A DNA stretch of 44,038 bases from Paramecium octaurelia. Its lineage: Eukaryota > Ciliophora > Oligohymenophorea > Peniculida > Parameciidae. The stretch covers positions 511,216 through 555,253 of the forward strand of contig CAJJDP010000043.1 of the NCBI GenBank assembly GCA_905182995.1. The letters run 5' to 3'. Under the pieces are notes generated by a model, which worked only from the letters and a program-made list of their open reading frames with translations, ran no database searches and was not told the origin of the DNA. The translations under genes were made by a program, and so were the position numbers. Below, one piece after another: positions 11,458 to 22,320 of the stretch; the first letter of the stretch is position 1; every line of letters starts with the position of its first letter.

Positions 11458-13388
11458 ATGTAATAAGTTGAATAATTTCAAGTGAAATTTGAAAAAGTCA
11501 TCGGACGAGGAGCTTTTGGGTAGATTTTTTAGGGGGAAATCGATGTTAGTAAAGTTGTTGCCCTCAAAGTCTAAGATAGAATAACTGAACATGAGAAGCA
11601 GATTTTAACTGCACTTAAAGGGAATTAATTTGATCATATCATTGAAGTGATTGCTTTTGAAGAAAACAACAAAGGAGTTTTCACGGTTATGGAACTCGGA
11701 CAATGCTTGTAATTACAAAATCAATCTGATAAAAGAAGGATTTGTTTGGAAGTATACAATATTAAATATCTTAGATGTCTAAAGGGGTTGCATAATTACA
11801 TAAATTAAGATTTTTTCATAGAGATTTAAAACCAGATAATTTTGTATTAGGATAAGATAATAAAATCAAATTGATAGATTTTGGAATTTCAAAAACAATT
11901 GAATCTATAACTTAATCTCGAATGCAAGGAACATCAAAATATATGGCTCCAGAAGTTGTTGCATGCACAGATTATGATTCTTCTGTTGATATTTGGTCTT
12001 TGGGAATATTGTTTTATGAAGTATTTACAAATGAATAATTTTTTGCAAAATTTGAAGAGTCTGATATGATTCAAATAATTCAAGAAGTTCAGCAAATATA
12101 AATCAATTAAAAAATAAGAGGATAAAAATAATTAGAATAATGGTAAAAAGAATTATTATAAAAAATGATTGTTCAAAAATTGGATGAAAATTTACAGTTG
12201 GTCTAGTCTATAGAAAGAATAAGTATAGATGAAGTAATTCAAGTGCTTGAAAAACATGATGAATCAATTATTCAAGACAATATTGAATTAAAGCAGGATA
12301 AATAACATAATTAGGTTGGTCTTAACTTCATTAACTAATTTATTTTATACCATTATACTATGCTTCTTCAGTTAATGTAAACATTAAAAATAAAAATACC
12401 ATAATACTTTTTGTAGATTAGCAATTTTATTCTACTTATGATCTCCAACATTAAATTATGGCTTTTTAATATTTAGCATTCTTTATTAATCTGTATCAAA
12501 GAGGAGTAATAAAAGAATGACTAATTAATTTAATCAAACATAAATGAAATACAGAATTATTTAAAACCTTATATAGAGCTCTATTTGTATCTATACCCTA
12601 TATTAAAAGTAGCTTATTAAAAATGTTTACACTATTTACAAGTAGTTTATTAAGCTGTAATGTATTTTTTCAAAATAGTTGTAAAAATCCCAGTAGTGAT
12701 CATACTTGTAAATTACAATTTCGGAGTAATGCTTTTAAAAAGATGTTATCTAATTATTTAGTTATTTAAAAGATTTTAAATCATTATTATTTATTAATTA
12801 ATAAATGTATCTAAACCTAAATAATACCCTATTGCGCTATTAATTGGGGAAGCTGGTGTTGGTAAAACAAAATTGTACAATCAAATTAATGATTCAGAAA
12901 CCTTGTAATATGAAATTATAGAGACAAGTTCTTTTGATTTTTAACATAATTATGAATAAAGGGAAAAGCAAATAACAGAATTTTAAGATATATTTTATAG
13001 TAAACCAAATAAAGTGGCTACATTATTCTTGGTTGTAAAATTTCAAGAGCTTCATTTAATGAAAAGATCAATATTGAATATTTATCCTTACTTCAAGAAG
13101 TTTTAGAGTTAAATAACCCTTGTTGTTACTCATTTTGATTTAAGTGATGACTAGAAATAAGATAAAATTGATTTATAAATAGCATTAAAATTGTTTAAAG
13201 TAAAGTCCATTTTATTTGTTGGTCAGAAAACATCGAAATAAGAATTAATAGCTTAAATAAGAGCTTCAGATTGTTTAATTCCAATTGGAGAAGGCTATTA
13301 ATTTGATTTATCTGATACAATATTTGAACAGTTTCACAAATAAAATCGATAGGAAGTTATGAATGCTTAATAAGAGTTGATTGAATGA
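11458..13388 (+). CDS. Protein kinase joined to a P-loop GTPase domain
   Basis: Exon 1 is 11458-11751 and exon 2 is 11775-13388, split by a 23-nt intron; 635 residues. The kinase domain (about 10-270) has the Gly loop GRGAFG, Lys37 in VALKV, HRDLKPDN with Asp115, DFG at 133-135, MAPE at 155-158 and VDIWSLG, so all key residues for a Ser/Thr kinase are present. From about 450 a GTPase-like domain begins, with Walker A GEAGVGKT at 456-463 and THFD at 550-553, like the G4 motif of AIG1/IRG-type GTPases. The G3 position reads IETSSF instead of DTPG. The linker, nt 12310-12800, is hydrophobic in the main frame but shows ankyrin-like PLYYASSVNVNIKNKN in another, so the linker may hide introns or decayed ankyrin repeats. 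Confidence 0.8.
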
Positions 13389-13552
13389 TTGTGAGTTTTA
13401 TCTGACATATAAGTGGTTCATACTTATAGATATTATTTTTTATATTTATATTATGTTCTTTTTTTATTTAATTTGATTTTTATTATTGTATAAACTTAAA
13501 ATAGATTATTTATATTTAAATACAGTTTTTTCTAATTCTCAAACCTTATTGT
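13389..13552. other. Convergent intergenic spacer
   Basis: T-rich spacer between the kinase stop and the end of the minus-strand coding region. Nothing specific is visible. Confidence 0.5.
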
Positions 13553-15468
13553 TCAAATAATTTTATTTCTTTCCAATTTATTCAACTTTAAAACTAACAA
13601 AGCTTTATTTTATTCCATTTTTGGATTAAATTCCATTAGAATATTAAACTTAGAGGATGGTGAATATACAATTAAATAAAATTCAATTGCCAGATTATTC
13701 AAATCTGATTTATTGACGGCCAAATAATTAAAATAAAGAAACTTTAAGGTACCCTTGAAATAGAAAGTCTCCTGAAGCCTTATCAATATCAATAATCATT
13801 TCAAGTTTGAACGAAGCATTAAATAGTCCTAGTGATTTATTATAGAGTTTATTTTGACCATGTGCTTAATTATCATTCAAATAATCGAATTCTTATAACA
13901 TAGAATCTTTTATAATAAGGTTAATATTTTATTATTAATAGACAGCTGAATCAGGAAAAAAGTTCTTTCTATCAGATATTCAACAAAAATAAAGGATGGG
14001 ACAGCCATGACAAGATTCAAAATTATTCTCTCCTTAAGTTTAGAATAAAAACCTCATAAAAATAGTTTTTTCATCTATAATGTAAGGGTGTTAACAAGAG
14101 AGATTTAAAATTGATATATGCAATCGCCAATTGTTAGGTCAATTTGATCTTTGATTTTTTGAGTATAACTCCAATTATTTGTGAACCAAGTCAGAGAATT
14201 AAACTTTTATTGGTTTCAAATGCTTGAGAATTAGAAAATCAACAAAGGCATAGATTCGAGCTTCAAAATGTAAGGTAGCATTATAATAATTGATTTGCAA
14301 CCGTATTTATAGAATATCAAAAATATTTGGTAATTTGTTAAAAATCATTAAGCGTGAAAACTGATATCACCAAGACCTAATGAATATTTTTGAGCAGAAT
14401 TACATATTCACATTTGTTGCAAATTTTTAGAAAATTGAAAACATACCGTGATTTTAATATCAAATAAAAATGAATTGTTAAAATTGACTCCATATATGGA
14501 TTTGTTAATTAACACGTGTTGAAAATGTAATAAGCCAGCAATGTTATATGATGTTATAATTTATCATTTGGCGAAAACTATAAACTTGATTAATTGATTT
14601 GCGCTCTCCAATATAATGCAAAGTAAAAGGTCAGCACTTCCTTTACTATGCATTTGTCTGATTTTATCGAACTTTAACATTTCATTTTTCTGCTATAAAA
14701 TTGCTTACAATAATTGTCTATAATTTATATAAATTGTAATAATAGTTAATTAAAGAAGCTTCCTGAATTTCTTTATTATTAAGATCCAAAACATTCTGAT
14801 TTTGTATGGTATACAATGAAATACAAAAAATGTTAGAAACAGGCACAATTTTAGATTTGTTAGAGAAAATAATTAATTTAAACTCAAAATCATCGGGTGG
14901 AAGGAGAATACTTTGCTTAAAACCTTCTCAAAATCATTGTCTTAAATTTAATTATAAAAGCTGTAATTATGTCTGAAGTTGGGTTCTTACACACTACACA
15001 CTGGGCAAATTGAATATTAGGATTTAGAGATATTATATAAAATAAATAATTACATAATTGAAGGAGTTGGGTGTGAGGTGTTAAATTTACTCAGAATAGG
15101 TCATAAAGTTATCATTCACTTATATCTATGATGATGTGATCTTAATAGAAGGGAGAATTTAATGTGAATTTCATATAAAAAATTATATTTCTAACAAGGT
15201 TTAAACTCACACAAAGTCATAAATTATATGTCTTATACATTTTCTACAGTTTCATTCAATAGCTGATTAATTCAAATTCACTCATATTGTATTATGATTA
15301 TGTCATTCCTCTGCAAATTGAATATATACAATAATTTTGTTTCAAGGAATTTCAAATATCTTCGATAAATTAAAGGGAACCATTTTATTTAACAGATAGT
15401 ACAGACTAGAATTTAATAACATGAATATAATCTAATATATTGAAAATAAATAAGTAAATAGCTAGGTT
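13553..15468 (-). pseudogene. Coding-dense minus-strand region, many frame changes
   Basis: Protein-like segments follow one another on the minus strand in shifting frames. From 5' to 3' they include IQFAQCVVCKNPTSDIIT, FKLIIFSNKSKIVPVSNIF, LLHFQHVLINKSIYGVNF, SAQKYSLGLGDISFH, YNATLHFEARIYAFVDFLI, then FNASFKLEMIIDIDKASG and YFNYLAVNKSDLNNLAIEF, ending in TGA at 13553. Composition suggests a large extracellular beta-rich protein. Between GDFLFQ and the next segment one extra G in a GGG run explains the shift, as expected of a pseudogene. Some other breaks could be introns I could not place. No family assigned. Confidence 0.45.
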
Positions 15469-15990
15469 TCATTCTTAGATTTTTCTACATAATAAGTTTA
15501 ATCCCATAAATATTGATGTAGGCAAGATTTATATCTTTAAATATACACTTGCCAATTTAATATCCCAGTTATAAAATATTTTCCTATTTTAATTTTAAAA
15601 ATATTTCTAATATTCACTCTAACCATGCAAGCGATGCTTGATATAAAATTCAATTATTATCCTATACTTTTTAGTTTTATTTGATTGAATAAGACTCATT
15701 TTAATGGATATCTAGCACATCACATGAATTGCTTGTACAAGTTGATTGTACTATCTTAGAATATTATTTTGGAACAGTCTATTCAAGTGATGTGCTTTAG
15801 ATATAAAATTATAAAATTTATCTGTTAAACATTAGTCTGTTTTATTCAATTGATGATTTTAAATGTTGAAAGCGAAGTTATTTTTTTAAACAGAGTTATC
15901 AGCAAAACTTAAATTCAAAACCTATTTCTTTTATTATAATGCCCATTTTCCTATTACAATGATGAAATTATAACCGATATTACAATTCAT
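15469..15990 (-). CDS. N-terminal open frame of the same broken gene
   Basis: 174 codons from ATG (15990) to TGA (15469). It opens MNCNIGYNFIIVIGKW, a short hydrophobic start that could be a signal or anchor, and continues SFADNSVQKNNFAFNIQNHQ. An overlapping frame at 15660-15800 reads VQSTCTSNSCDVLDIHQNES, which looks at least as protein-like, so the single-frame ORF is probably not the real product. It lies head-to-tail with the coding pieces at 13553-15468 and is likely their 5' end. Family unknown. Confidence 0.35.
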
Positions 15991-16574
15991 TTTATTGTCT
16001 TTAAAATTTTGGAATATTAAAGCAAAGAATAAAATTTATAGTTGAATAATAATATTTTTTTTTTTTTGGCTTTAAAAGTCTTTGAAATCATTTTATAATA
16101 ATATATATAGCAATCCATAAATTGAGAATTGTTTTCAATAATTTTTAGATTACTTTTTAATTTAATATTAATGCCTTGTAGACGCTATTACTTATTATAC
16201 TTCATCTTATCATTTTTTAATTGTTTTTACATTCAAAAATTTATTCCAAATATACAAATTTTTATATATTACGTCATTTATAATGAAAAAGGATGCTATA
16301 AATCCAAATTAAATAGAAAATCATTATTAATTAAAATAACATTTGATAAAATATGCTAGAGTGCGAAGAATAAGATCATAATTAATAAGAGATAATATTA
16401 ATCTGTATAAATGTAGATTGTTAAATAAAAAGATCATGTTGTATAGATTGTATTGTAAAACACAATTCACATAAATAAGATTTGAAATCAATTAATTAAA
16501 TTACAAAATGGAAAAAAAGTACAACTAATGACTACGAAATATATTAGAAAAAGATTACTTAGATTGTTGAAATA
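15991..16574. other. Intergenic, no gene supported
   Basis: Contains a T-rich run near 16050 and an open but very AT-rich plus-strand frame (16129-16485) that I do not accept as a gene. It is 5' to the pseudo-GTPase gene. Confidence 0.5.
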
Positions 16575-18554
16575 ATGAGTTAAGCTCAAAAATACGTATC
16601 TTGTTTTGTTGAAGATTTAGAAAAGTCATTCGACGAAATCATGATAGAAGAGTTTGAAAAATAAGTTTGCAATTTATTAAGAATCCAGCAATTATCATCA
16701 TCCTTCAATTAATTAACATCTAATCTAGAAACATTTATGGAACCTATTTCTTAAATATTTTCTACAGTTGAGTCATCTTCAAAAGACAAATGGGTTAAAG
16801 CTTAGCCACCTCTGAATATCACTAAAAATTAATATCAAAATATTGCCTAGGAATAATCAATACAAAAGGAATAACAAATAGATTTTGAAAATAAAGAGCC
16901 TAAGCAAGAAAAATAAATGAAAAAATTCGAGAATTTAGATTTAATAAGGAAAGAGAATGGTTTTAATATTTATCAATATCCTAGATATTACAAATCATCT
17001 ATAGAATGTCTTGAAGAATATAAAACAATAATTTTAATAGGAACTTAAAATTCAGATAAGTAAAATTTAATTAATTTATTTGTAAATTATTATTATGGTG
17101 TTGAGTTTTCAGATAATTATAGATTTGAAATAATGGATGATATTGATATATCTAAAGATAGACAAAATGATGAATATTAATAAATGAAAGTCTATTATGT
17201 TACTCCATCAAATGGATAATCAGGACTTAGAATTATATATACATTAGATTATAATGATGATCTAAGTTATGATGATTAAAACAAAACAGATACAATTTAA
17301 AATGTAATATATAATTCAGCTTCACTTAATCAAAATATTCTAATTGGTTTTGTCATTCCATAACAAGTGTAAATAGGAACATTTTTTATGTTGGAATCTA
17401 TTTTAAGTAGATTCCCAAACATTTTAATCAATAATATACTCTTTTTATTTCCAGATTGTACAGATGAATTTCCTAAGTAAAAGCAAACATTGTAATCTAA
17501 AACAGAAATGATTAATGGAATACTATCTCCAGTTTTCAAAATGATACCAACTAAAAGTAATTTTTGGTATCTCTAATTTAATACTAGTGTGGTATATTAA
17601 GAAAATAAAAAAAAATAGAATTAAGTTTTCTGGGAAATGGGAAAGAATAGTTTTTAATTGCTACTTAGTGAATCTTTATCAAATAAAATTAATTGCAATA
17701 TATTATTGGAGATGAAGTGTAAGTATGATGAATTTTTTAAAGTTATTAATTTCTCAATGTTTACAGAACAAATGAAGGAAATGTTTTTATTTTTGTATAA
17801 AAGAGAGAATTTTCAAATCTAGTTTTTATAGTAATATGAAAATATTAAACAAAAACTAGAAGACTTTCTAGATTTTAGTAAGACAAAGACATAATAACAA
17901 AATGGACCCATTCATTATTTATATTATTTCCAAAATAATGATGAAGGTTTTAAATAACCTATTGAAAAAATTATGAAGGACTATAACTACTTCATAGAGT
18001 AAAATATTCAAAAATTTCGTGATTTCTAAATCCTTATAAAAAACAAAGATGATTATAATTAAGATTTTGAGCATTTTTATGAATAGTTTAAAAATTTTGG
18101 AAGTTTTATGGAGTAATAATATAAGTCATGGCAATAATATTTCAAATTTAATTCAATATTAACCTCTATAAATCACGGTTAAGGAAAATATTATGAACTT
18201 TTAAATTCCAAAGAATAAAGTTTAATTCAAGAAGGGTGGCAAGAAAGAGCGAAACTATTAACAAAAACAAGTAAATCCTTTTAATATTTTGATGGTCTCA
18301 TCAAATTACCTAATCTAGAGCAACTAATAAATTAATGGTTTGATTAATATTTTAGTGAAAAGGGGTGTACTATTAATAAATATTATAAAATTACATGGTA
18401 GTTTACAATTAGTATTTATTGGGTATTGGATGTTGTATAAGTAGAATTATTTAAGAATTATCAACAATTACAAATTAAAAAAAGAATATCAGAAGATTGT
18501 GATAAGCATTTTGACAATTTTATTTTAAGAATTTTGCAAGATATATTAAATTGA
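16575..18554 (+). CDS. Pseudo-GTPase with degenerate P-loop, 659 residues
   Basis: A single open frame from ATG to TGA with no intron needed. The N-terminal 120 residues are acidic and helical. A G-domain core follows: KTIILIGTQNSDKQNLINLF at about 150-169 aligns with the usual ILIGxTGSGKTTLIN, but the P-loop reads GTQNSDKQ (156-163). Lys162 is kept while the second Gly and the Ser/Thr are Asp and Gln. The G3 region reads IIYTLDYNDD where relatives have IDTPGFGDT, and SILSRFPNILINNILFLFP matches the later strand that precedes the nucleotide-base loop. I infer a protein that kept the fold but lost nucleotide binding, perhaps a scaffold. The C-terminal 300 residues are Tyr/Phe/Gln-rich helices. 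It ends 10 bp before the next ATG. Confidence 0.8.
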
Positions 18555-18564
18555 TTGTTTCATA

Positions 18565-19414
18565 ATGTATATTAATATCATTCATCAGAGATCTAAAGCG
18601 AATCTTTAAGGTATTTCAAATAAAACTTAATATGTAACCAGAAAACAATAATTTGAAATTATATGCTCAGATGTATATCCACAATAAAACGTATAGTTTT
18701 TAATCTTTAATCGTTTTGAATAGTCCCAAAGAAGTAAAACATTACTCTCATTAAGAAATAGGACTATTTTATCTTAAAACATTTTATTAGCAATTTCATC
18801 ATATCATTGTTGATTCTATTATCTTACAAATATAATGTAATTTAACTGAATTTTTAAACTAATTAATAATGTAGATAAATTGCCAGTAATTAAAATTAAG
18901 AAACCCAGAGTTTATGGATTTATTATAATTAATGATATAAGGATTTAAAAATTAGACACTTAAAAGATATTCAGAATCAATTTCAAAAGAATCTTTCCTT
19001 CCTACTTTGCTAAGTTTGTAGAACTACTCTAAAAAAAATACCAAGAAAGCATTACCTTTTTTAAAAATCCCATCTGAATTTTTAAACTGTATTTTGAATC
19101 TTTACTATAACATAAAATGTCTAAATTTTGATGATGGAATAAAATATGGAAACCAAAATCTGAGAGAAATATCAATTTTCTCAGATCTAACTTTTTACAA
19201 GAAGATTCAATTTATCTATTCTCTTAGTTATCTATAGTCAGGGGGTAATAGTAATTTTTGGAATAAATTCTATGATAAAAAGTATCTAAATTTTGGTTAT
19301 AAATTGATGTTGCATATCAAAATTTGCTATAATATTGATTACTGTTTAATTTCTTCTACATCGCTAAGATGTAAACCAAATTAAATAAGCTATGACCAGG
19401 TTCTATATCCTTGA
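18565..19414 (+). CDS. Unknown protein, two exons, 273 residues
   Basis: Exon 1 18565-18733, a 28-nt GT..AG intron, exon 2 18762-19414 ending in TGA. Splicing joins FLIFNRFEQSQR to LFYLKTFYQQFHHIIVDS in frame. Later segments include ESISKESFLPTLLSLQNYSK and REISIFSDLTFYKKIQFIYS. The protein is rich in Phe, Tyr, Ile and Asn with no signal peptide, clear membrane span or motif I recognise. The start is the first ATG, only 10 bp after the previous stop. This is unusually tight, so the two could instead be parts of one locus, or the real start may be further in. Function unknown. Confidence 0.55.
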
Positions 19415-19929
19415 TTTAAAAGTTTACGATGATACAAGGATGCTTAAAATATAAGTAGAAACTTTGAAATTAGGCTTTAAAAATTTAATGGTTTATTAAA
19501 GAATTGTTTTATATGTTTCCTTGATAATAAATGATTAAATTACTGAGTTTTGATTATTAAACAAGAAAAAAAATCTCAACAAATAGTTGTTACCTATTTA
19601 CTCAGATAAGAATTTTCTTTTTCTATTAATTTTTTTTTTTTTTATACAACAATCATTACATAATGTCAGATTACTTTCTAAATGTCTGATCATACTGTTG
19701 CTTCTTTTTTCAATATTTGAGGAAATCAAATAGTTGATTAATATTATTAGATTTTATTATATATGTAATTAATCTAAGTTTGGACTTGAACAATATTTTG
19801 ACTTGGTCTCATAATATATTTCAAACCGAGGGTGCTCTTTAGAAATGGTAGAAATATTGGAAGATAGCTAGAGTTAATAGATGATTATCATGAGTATTCA
19901 GTTATATTCATAGAATAAATAGCTTCAAG
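19415..19929. other. Intergenic, nothing clear
   Basis: AT-rich with a long T run near 19630. A plus-strand open stretch from about 19815 on (GRNIGRQLELIDDYHEYSV, then WIEWKNNFSEQDAALQHQ) faintly resembles the repeated GGGxYDxxG/KxGxW motif family of ciliates. It overlaps the minus-strand frame listed next, and neither reading is secure. Confidence 0.35.
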
Positions 19930-20553
19930 TCATTATTATTAAAACTATGTCTCTTGGATTGAGTGGAAGAATAATTTTAGTGAGTAAGACGCTGCATTGT
20001 AGCATTAATTATCTGACTGAGTAAAGGCATAAATTGAATAATTTTTTTATTAAATTTCTAGGAAACAGCATGTGAATATTGAAAATTCGATATTTCTGGA
20101 ATCAAAAACAAAAATAGGTGTTGGCATATCTAAATAATTATATAACAATTTTAAGGTAATGAGATATTCATATTCTAACTTAGAATAGCTAGTTTACTAG
20201 GGAGATATATGAGATGGAAAAATTAGGGGGGAGTAATTTGATTCAGAAGTATTTTGGATAATAAAAGTAATAAGGATTTTGCAATATGCTATCTATTTTT
20301 TAAAGGTAGGATGATTTTGAGAGGAAACTAGACTTGTCAGCTGAAAAAAAATTTCCAAGATATATTGTAATTTTCCAATGATAATTAATCTAAAAAACTA
20401 TTCTTATTTCTAAATGGAGATACAAGCAGGCAAAACAAATAAAAGAATAATAATATCTACTCCCTTTTCATCTGAAGGGATGGCCATGTAATAAACTAAA
20501 ATTGGATTTTCAACAATTAAACCCTTATCGGTTTCTATAGCATTACTACTCAT
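19930..20553 (-). CDS. Possible unknown protein spanning the branch point
   Basis: 207 codons from ATG (20553) to TGA (19930). It begins MSSNAIETDKGLIVENPILV and YYMAIPSDEKGVDIIILLFV, which looks like genuine protein. The rest is less convincing and lies opposite a weak plus-strand relic. The good N-terminal part sits to the right of 20406, the exact point where this sequence and its second copy (20970-21290) stop matching. The frame may therefore be a fusion made by the rearrangement or assembly. No family recognised. Confidence 0.3.
20086..20406. repeat. 321-nt shared segment, copy 1
   Basis: Identical, as far as I can see, to 20970-21290. After CTATTCTTA the two part: this one continues TTTCTAAATGG, the other AAATTAAATT. 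Confidence 0.9.
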
Positions 20554-20968
20554 TAAATTAAATGTTTAGAATTCAGAATTACAATCAATTCACTACTTAT
20601 AGGAATCTTGGAGTTTTATAAGGTGAGATCAAGTTAATAACCTAACCTGAAAGATTTGCAAACGCTATTTCTTCATAGATTTGCAGTTACACTAGATGTT
20701 CTTTTTGCTCTTTGTTCTAAATCCACATCCATTTCAAATCATTTCAAAATTTTCCATCAATTTAAATACTTCATTTAAGTTGTGATTACATATCCAATAC
20801 CAAATTCATTTTTTATTTAATTTATGAATTCCTTAAGGTGACTACACAGTATCAGGACATAACATACAGAATGAATTACAAATTGAAAGGCCTCAAATTT
20901 TAGCTATCATAAAAAATGGTAGCCTTTTGAATTAGACATCTTTCAAAAAGAATTTCAAGGATTAAGGT
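20554..20968. other. Unique stretch before the N, with a small minus-strand coding trace
   Basis: A minus-strand ATG at 20732 opens MDVDLEQRAKRTS. If 20671-20692 (22 nt, GT..AG) is an intron, it continues IAFANLSGQVINLISPYKTP to a TGA at 20585, a 41-residue product. This could be the true 5' end of the gene that includes MSSNAIE. A short inverted repeat (TAGCTATC near 20901 and GGTAGCC near 20920) is weak. Nothing else is supported. Confidence 0.3.
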
Positions 20969-20969
20969 N
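20969..20969. other. Single N at a contig join
   Basis: The sequence restarts at the equivalent of 20086 but follows it for only 321 nt before branching. Confidence 0.8.
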
Positions 20970-21290
20970 TTCGATATTTCTGGAATCAAAAACAAAAATA
21001 GGTGTTGGCATATCTAAATAATTATATAACAATTTTAAGGTAATGAGATATTCATATTCTAACTTAGAATAGCTAGTTTACTAGGGAGATATATGAGATG
21101 GAAAAATTAGGGGGGAGTAATTTGATTCAGAAGTATTTTGGATAATAAAAGTAATAAGGATTTTGCAATATGCTATCTATTTTTTAAAGGTAGGATGATT
21201 TTGAGAGGAAACTAGACTTGTCAGCTGAAAAAAAATTTCCAAGATATATTGTAATTTTCCAATGATAATTAATCTAAAAAACTATTCTTA
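20970..21290. repeat. 321-nt shared segment, copy 2
   Basis: Copy of 20086-20406 leading into the 3' end of a surface-protein gene instead of the unique 20407-20968 sequence. Confidence 0.9.
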
Positions 21291-21300
21291 AAATTAAATT

Positions 21301-22123
21301 ATGTAACGAGAGGCAGATAAGGACAAATTTAGTTTTAATAACTTTTGGGTACTAAATACATTTGTCATAGAAATATCATTTTTTAACATCAATGATATAT
21401 AAAAAAATTTGTTACTTTAGCTCATTTCAACGTTCTTTTTTGATTGTATTGAGATGGAATCAAGCTATTATAATTGGAGAAGTATTAAGTCTTCTTGGAT
21501 TTAATTATGATATTTCTATGTGGATCCTGTTATCATCAATCATTTTTAGTAGAATTTTTGAATACATTTTCAAAGTAATCAATTTATTATATTTTAGACT
21601 TAAGTCAAAAACTTTTTTTATATGAAATAAGTAAGAATTTTTTTTATCATTAAATTATTCCTATTCTTGTTAATGTTAGCCACATTTTTATTTGGAATAT
21701 ATTTCTATTTAATGATCTAGAATTAAACAAGTTTGGTATTAAATACTAATTAATCATTAGATAATTTCATATGACTTTGCCATTTTAATTGATCTACTAT
21801 TTTTGGATATGATCTTATTTATTGCCATTAAATTTTGGATAAGGGAAGAAAAAATTAATTAGAATAAACTTAGAGATTTTAATTTATAGCGAAGGCCTAG
21901 AACATCAGTTAATTTTGAAATTATCTAAAAATACATCCAAGATTTATATCATCATTTAATTTTTGATTTATTAATAAAATTTATTAGATATTTAATTGAA
22001 GTCATTTATTAATAATATTAATAAAAATTAAATTCACTTTTTATTTTCCAGCCAAGAAGATAAAAGTTGAGGAGAGAAGCTGCAATGAAAGTAACTGTAG
22101 AAAAAAGAATTTTGATCACCTGA
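21301..22123 (+). CDS. C-terminal multi-span membrane module of a surface-protein gene, 5' part missing
   Basis: Paralogue of the 3' end of the 22321-28639 gene, matching from about 21313. Exons 21301-21348, 21371-21574, 21598-21735 and 21761-22123 are joined by introns of 22, 23 and 25 nt at the same positions as in the larger gene. Substitutions between the copies fall largely in third positions in this frame (aga/agg, gct/gcc, gta/gtt, tat/tac), which supports both the frame and selection on it. It encodes several hydrophobic spans (IILRW-type flanks, WILLSSIIFSRIFEY, FLFLLMLATFLFGIYF, FAILIDLLFLDMI) and a basic cytoplasmic tail. An in-frame ATG at 21301 exists, but the Cys-rich ectodomain is absent, so this is probably a truncated gene or a collapsed tandem array. 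Confidence 0.6.
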
Positions 22124-22320
22124 TCAGTCAAATAGGGGGAATTCTATAAGAATTCGACCATCCTAGACAGACCCTTCCCTTATGGGGAAAGCTCTACTTT
22201 GGCCATAGATTGAACAATAATATAGAGTGAACTCGCCCAAAGAATTTCACTGCTTAGCCTAGATCCTTTGGGTAAGTGTATATAACAGAGAGTGGAAGAA
22301 ATGATGAAGAATGAAAAACA
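22124..22320. other. Spacer conserved between the two surface-protein genes
   Basis: The sequence after the module, from about 22064 (AAAAGTTGAGGAGAGAA) to about 22230, is clearly similar to about 28750-28930 after the larger gene. The two share GGAGAATTCTA-like and ATTGAACAATxATATAGAGT words. One aligned frame reads KQGEFYKNSTILDRPFPYGE here and IGEFQKIRPSFTDS in the other, so this may be an extra coding tail behind an unrecognised intron, or a conserved 3' UTR. Confidence 0.5.

Noticed and set aside
16129..16485. 119-codon plus-strand frame with hydrophobic N-terminal half
   Set aside because: Extremely AT-rich, no convincing start, composition explained by T/A runs; a TGA-free run of this length is expected by chance in such DNA.
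21340..21400. Apparent frameshifts in both surface-gene C-terminal modules as programmed frameshifting
   Set aside because: 22-, 23- and 25-nt GT..AG introns at identical positions in both copies restore the frame completely.
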